This document shows positions 26,189-29,753 of a stretch of 29,753 nt of DNA, piece by piece. This DNA is from a virus, in the IMG/VR virus record IMGVR_UViG_3300028548_001226, positions 1 through 29,753 of that record; one strand, given 5' to 3'. Within the stretch, counting starts at the first letter, position 1. Every line of letters begins with the position of its first letter. The notes below the pieces were generated by a model. The model did no database searches. It was not told the DNA's origin and saw nothing but the letters and a program-made list of their open reading frames with translations. The position numbers and the translations under genes are program-made.

Positions 26189-29100
26189 ATGTTTGCAGCT
26201 ATCGCAGGTATTATGGCCGCCGCCCCCGCTATTATCACAGGAGGTCTTGCTGCTTGGTCTTGGGGGGCTTTTGCTTTAGGCGCTGGCTTATCTATGCTTT
26301 CAAGAGCCTTAATGCCTAGCATTAGCTCAAGCACTACTGGGGCAATTGACGGGGGAACTACTGCTTCACAAAGGGACGCGATTACAAACCGAAAGTTAAT
26401 TTACGGTGAAACTAGAGTTGGCGGCGCTATCGTTTTTATGGATACAACCAGCGGGGACGGAGACAATGAAAATCTACATTTAGTTATTGCTTTTGCTGGA
26501 CATGGAATTGAGGAATATGTAAGCGTTTGGGGTGGTGAGAATAAAATCTGGGGTTCTACAGACTTTGAGTTTATCAATAAAATTGGCACAACATCGGGAA
26601 GTAAAACCGTTAGGGTAACGATGTCAACAGGCGCAGGGCAGAATTCTACAGATTACCTTTTTTATGCAGGTAATCAAATTACAATTTCAAACGCTAGTAA
26701 TGTTGGCGGTATAAACCCGAATGGCGTGTTCACTATTACTGCTACAGACCCAGCTTTTGGAAAATGGTTTGAATTTGAAGTATCTAGCAATGCAACGTCT
26801 AACGCAGGGTTTTCAGGTGGAACTTTTAATGTCGTTCAGCTTGGCTATCTTAGTGAAAGGAATATTGCTTGGGGCGACCATTACCAAATATATTTTTATG
26901 ATGGGACGCAAACAGCAGCGAATTCTCAGTTAGTTGCATTTTCAACAATTTGGAATACTAATTGTATCTTGCAGGGAACTGCCTACCTATACGTTAAACT
27001 TAACTATGATGCTGAGGTCTTTCGGTCTGGAATGCCTAATATATCGGCAACAATTAAAGGCAAGAAAGTAGCAAACTTAAGCGGCACAGTAGAATACAGC
27101 GACAACCCTGCTCTTTGCATTAGAGACTATATGACCGATACAAGGTACGGAATGGGAGAAGATGCATCTACAATTGATATTGATGCTTTAACTACCGCCG
27201 TAAATTCTTGCAATGAAACTATCACCCTTGAAGCTGGTGGGACAGAAAAGCGTTACACCATAAACGGATTGCTAGACACTGGCAAAAGCCGCAAAGCTAA
27301 CATTGAAGATATGCTTACCAGCATGGGCGGGAAGTTAGTCTATTCAGGCGCACAGTATTTTATAAACGCTGCTAATTATGTTGCACCTACAGTCACTATT
27401 GATGAAACTTTATTAACTGGTGAAATGCAGATACAGACTAGGCAGAGCAGAAGACAGCTCTATAACGCTGTGAAAGGCAGCTTTATTAGTAAAGAAAAGA
27501 ATTACATTGTTGCAGACTACCCAGCACAGAAAAGCGCCAGCTTTGCCACAGCAGATGGCGGGGAGTTGTTTTTAGATATGGCTTTGCCTTTTGTGACTGG
27601 CAATACGCAAGCGCAGCGACTTGCTAAAATCGCTATGCTTACATCTAGAAAAGGAACAACTGTTACCATTCCTTGTAATCTAGCAGCGTTAAGGTTTAAG
27701 GCTGGCGATAACATTATGGTCTCTAACGCTAAGATGGGTTGGGTGTCAAAAGTCTTTGAGGTGCTTAGCTATAAGTTGCACGCGAACAGTGACGGGACTA
27801 TAAATGTGGATGTAAGTGCTGTAGAAACAGCGTCTGCGATTTATGATTGGGCAACAAGTGACCAGAAAGACTTTCTTAATGCTGCTGAGGTGACACTATT
27901 CAACGGCAAAGATGTTGCTCCACCAACTAGTTTGCTTGCATACATAAGCGCTGATAGCCTTTCTGATGGTACAAAAGAAAATAATATAACAACAATTTGG
28001 ACGGCATCCCCTGACCCTTTCCTGACCCATTACGTTGTTAGGGTTAAGCCTACCGCTGGCGGGAATACTATTCAGTATTTAACCAAAAGTTTTTACTTTA
28101 AGATTCCTAATCTTTTACCGTCGACTCAATACACTATCGTTGTGGCTGCGGTTAATGAACTAGGCTTTGAATCTACAACAATAACAGCTAACAGAACCAC
28201 AGAAGCAGACTTTGTGCCTGATGTTCCTAGCATTTATAGAATTAGCAAGTCTGGCAATGCAGCGCCAACTACTGCCGAGTTTTTAACTGCGGCAAGCAGG
28301 AACCCTAAAAATGCTGATGCGGTTATAACCACTGACACATCTACCAGCCCAGTGCAAACGCACGCTTGGACGTACAATTTATCTGGCACAGCTTGGGCGC
28401 AAGATGATAACTTTATAAGTGGTGACTTGGTTGTTGCTGGTTCTATTACTGGTAACGAGATAAAAGCAGAGACTATTACAGCCAACAAGCTATCGGGTGA
28501 TGTTTCGGAGCTTTTCCCTGTTTCCTCTTATGCGAATATTACCCTATCAACCAGCCTGAGTAATTTGCAGCAGTTTGATATGCCAGCGCCACAGCTAGGA
28601 ATTAGCAAAAGGCAAAGAGTTGATTTAGTTTCTAAGTACGTTTTTAGCAAAAATAACACTGGCGGCGGCGTTCGTAGGTCAGTAAACATCCAGCAATCAC
28701 TACAGATAGCTAGTAAAAGCGCGACAGGTGTGCAAGTTGGAGCGACTAATGGCGTTGTAACAGATGGCTTTCCTAACACGTTTAAACAGCGCATATACCT
28801 TGCAGGTAATCATTTAGCAGCTTTAGACAATACTGGTGGCGTTGCAGATAACGCATCTGGAACAGGTTTCGGCAGTGTTGAAGGTGTATGGTATGATAGT
28901 GTAAACAACAGAACTTATTTGCTGGTAGGTCAGGCAACTACAGTATTCAGTGATGGCGAAACACTTTTCTTTAGCCCTTATAGATTTGCAGCGGTTGGTG
29001 CATTTATTGCGCCAGCTTTTGCGGAGGGAGTGACTGTTGTTTTGGACGCAGCATCTGGTGGCGGTAGTGTAAGAATACCAATAAACGAAACATACGGTGA

Positions 29101-29209
29101 AACCACTACTAGCACTAAGTTTAGAATTGTTGCAAAAGTTACAGTGGTTCATTCAGATGTGCAGACAATTGCGCGGGGCTACAAAGGAACTATGGAGCTA
29201 GTATCGTGA
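26189..29209 (+). CDS. Tail hub / tip attachment protein (lambda J-like)
   Basis: 1006 residues. A hydrophobic Gly/Ala N-terminus (FAAIAGIMAAAPAIITGGLAAW) is followed by RKLIYGETRVGGAIVFMDTT, the R-x-x-Y-G-x-x-R-V-G-G signature of J-like hub proteins, then CIRDYMTDTRYGMG and a long beta hub region. A fibronectin type III domain (about 576-668, PPTSLLAY to ELGFES) precedes SGDLVVAGSITGNEIKAETITANKLSGD (about 745-771), a repeat motif at the hub-to-tip junction of many phages. The C-terminal 230 residues are beta-rich and probably tip or receptor-facing. It forms the tail tip trimer and likely determines host binding. Confidence 0.87.
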   Translation: MFAAIAGIMAAAPAIITGGLAAWSWGAFALGAGLSMLSRALMPSISSSTTGAIDGGTTASQRDAITNRKLIYGETRVGGAIVFMDTTSGDGDNENLHLVIAFAGHGIEEYVSVWGGENKIWGSTDFEFINKIGTTSGSKTVRVTMSTGAGQNSTDYLFYAGNQITISNASNVGGINPNGVFTITATDPAFGKWFEFEVSSNATSNAGFSGGTFNVVQLGYLSERNIAWGDHYQIYFYDGTQTAANSQLVAFSTIWNTNCILQGTAYLYVKLNYDAEVFRSGMPNISATIKGKKVANLSGTVEYSDNPALCIRDYMTDTRYGMGEDASTIDIDALTTAVNSCNETITLEAGGTEKRYTINGLLDTGKSRKANIEDMLTSMGGKLVYSGAQYFINAANYVAPTVTIDETLLTGEMQIQTRQSRRQLYNAVKGSFISKEKNYIVADYPAQKSASFATADGGELFLDMALPFVTGNTQAQRLAKIAMLTSRKGTTVTIPCNLAALRFKAGDNIMVSNAKMGWVSKVFEVLSYKLHANSDGTINVDVSAVETASAIYDWATSDQKDFLNAAEVTLFNGKDVAPPTSLLAYISADSLSDGTKENNITTIWTASPDPFLTHYVVRVKPTAGGNTIQYLTKSFYFKIPNLLPSTQYTIVVAAVNELGFESTTITANRTTEADFVPDVPSIYRISKSGNAAPTTAEFLTAASRNPKNADAVITTDTSTSPVQTHAWTYNLSGTAWAQDDNFISGDLVVAGSITGNEIKAETITANKLSGDVSELFPVSSYANITLSTSLSNLQQFDMPAPQLGISKRQRVDLVSKYVFSKNNTGGGVRRSVNIQQSLQIASKSATGVQVGATNGVVTDGFPNTFKQRIYLAGNHLAALDNTGGVADNASGTGFGSVEGVWYDSVNNRTYLLVGQATTVFSDGETLFFSPYRFAAVGAFIAPAFAEGVTVVLDAASGGGSVRIPINETYGETTTSTKFRIVAKVTVVHSDVQTIARGYKGTMELVS

Positions 29210-29406
29210 TACAGATAGGCTATATAACAACCGCTGGAGAAGAAAATGTTTCTGGCGAATACCCTAACCCTGATGAGTCTAATGCAGCGATTTATGATTT
29301 ACGCGATGCATTAGCCGATAGGGATGACATACACACGCTTTTTATCCAGTCCGATTTCGGTCAAGGTCTGGTTCGCTATGGGTATATGAACCCAATTGAG
29401 GATTGA
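29206..29406 (+). CDS. Small unknown tail-region protein
   Basis: 66 residues from GTG 29206, overlapping the hub stop (GTGA). It has strand-rich ends (MIQIGYITTAGEENVSGEYPNPDES and DIHTLFIQSDFGQGLVRYGYMNPIED) with a helix between (NAAIYDLRDALADRDD). No recognised motif or membrane segment. Tight coupling to the hub gene suggests a tail-tip accessory or assembly factor. Confidence 0.6.
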   Translation: MIQIGYITTAGEENVSGEYPNPDESNAAIYDLRDALADRDDIHTLFIQSDFGQGLVRYGYMNPIED

Positions 29407-29409
29407 AAA

Positions 29410-29748
29410 ATGACAGTTTACCCGCTAGTGCAAGGCGATACCGCCCCACAAATTAAAGCTACAATTACCCGCGAAGATGACGGCTCAGTTGTAGACTTTT
29501 CTGGAGGCTCCGGCAGATTACGCTTTAGGGCTAAAGGAAAAACCGTTACACTTTTTACCCTTAACGCTATTAATGCGGGCGCAAATTTTTCTAATGGTAT
29601 TGCATTATTTAACTTTGCCTCTGACAGCCTAACAACTTTGGCAGCTGGATTTTATGAAGGTGAGATTGAAATAACTTACCAGTCTGGAGCCGTTGAAACT
29701 ATGTTTGAGGTCTTAAACTTTCAACTTAGGGAAGACTTTAATGCCTAA
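29410..29748 (+). CDS. Tail-tip/baseplate immunoglobulin-like protein
   Basis: 112 residues, with AGGATTGAAAA before ATG 29410. YPLVQGDTAPQIKATITREDDGSVVDFSGGSGRLRFRAKGKTVTLFTL and the end GFYEGEIEITYQSGAVETMFEVLNFQLRED follow the pattern of small Ig-like tail proteins related to the BppU N-terminal domain: G-D-T-x-P near the start, then a D-(L/F)-(S/T)-G strand and an E-x-E-I strand. These connect receptor-binding proteins to the tail tip. The family is assigned by pattern only. Confidence 0.65.
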   Translation: MTVYPLVQGDTAPQIKATITREDDGSVVDFSGGSGRLRFRAKGKTVTLFTLNAINAGANFSNGIALFNFASDSLTTLAAGFYEGEIEITYQSGAVETMFEVLNFQLREDFNA

Positions 29749-29753
29749 TGTAA
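29741..29753 (+). CDS. Start of next gene (truncated by window end)
   Basis: ATG CCT AAT GTA begins at 29741, overlapping the previous stop by eight bases, with AGGGA eight bases upstream. Only four codons (MPNV) are visible, so nothing can be said of the product; by position it should be another tail gene. Confidence 0.45.

Noticed and set aside
1-29753. Simple circular closure, joining the last gene to the first fragment
   Set aside because: The frame opened at 29741 does not match the frame of the fragment at position 1 when the ends are joined, so sequence is missing or the ends are not adjacent.

Overview
The window is almost wall-to-wall phage coding sequence and looks like most of the genome of a tailed phage with a long non-contractile tail (siphovirus). 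Evidence is a tape-measure protein, a tail-tube protein, a tail assembly chaperone with a programmed frameshift, a lambda-J-like tail hub, and no sheath gene. NinB/NinG homologues, a 3-TM holin, sigma70-like promoters and strong Shine-Dalgarno sites suggest a Gram-negative, probably gammaproteobacterial, aquatic host; the host is an inference. No integrase, tRNA, DNA polymerase, helicase or primase gene was found, so lifestyle is undecided and replication probably leans on the host.

Layout. (1) 1-3290: end of the late operon, with a tail protein fragment, two tail-fibre-type proteins, a small conserved protein, then lysis genes (XhlA-like membrane protein, TTG-started holin, M15 peptidase endolysin), closed by a terminator. 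(2) 3300-11770: rightward early/middle region. It holds small unknown genes, a recombination set (ERF annealase, YqaJ exonuclease, SSB), a Cro/C1-like regulator, a probable structured RNA leader (5974-6098), HTH and replication-region proteins, NinB, an HTH-metallophosphoesterase, a zinc-ribbon protein, a DUF3310 protein, NinG, a run of tiny membrane proteins, a MazG-domain protein and a secreted WGNTR-repeat protein. (3) 12052-17249: terminase subunits, portal, and a head-morphogenesis protein fused to an HExxH zincin domain. (4) 17242-18332: a leftward three-gene cassette with its own promoter and terminator, set inside the head operon. (5) 18392-29753: scaffold, major capsid, connectors, tail terminator, tail tube, G/GT chaperone, tape measure, distal tail proteins (one with an inserted carbohydrate-binding-like domain), GNAT acetyltransferase, tail hub and tip proteins. 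The tail genes at the right edge would lead naturally into those at the left edge, so the genome is probably circularly permuted or circularised with a small piece missing.

Regulation is the most distinctive part. Three promoters (3301, 9593, and 18332 on the minus strand) share a -35, an exact 17-nt spacer, an exact 6-nt gap and a nearly identical 21-nt transcribed leader. Their -35 boxes are half of a 16-bp dyad (TTKACA-N4-WGTAAA) that recurs at the promoter of the structured RNA, next to the Cro-like gene. Two of the promoters head cassettes with the same plan: leader, ORF, conserved UNCG-tetraloop hairpin, second ORF. The coding content of the two cassettes is unrelated, which suggests a reusable regulatory frame for cargo genes.
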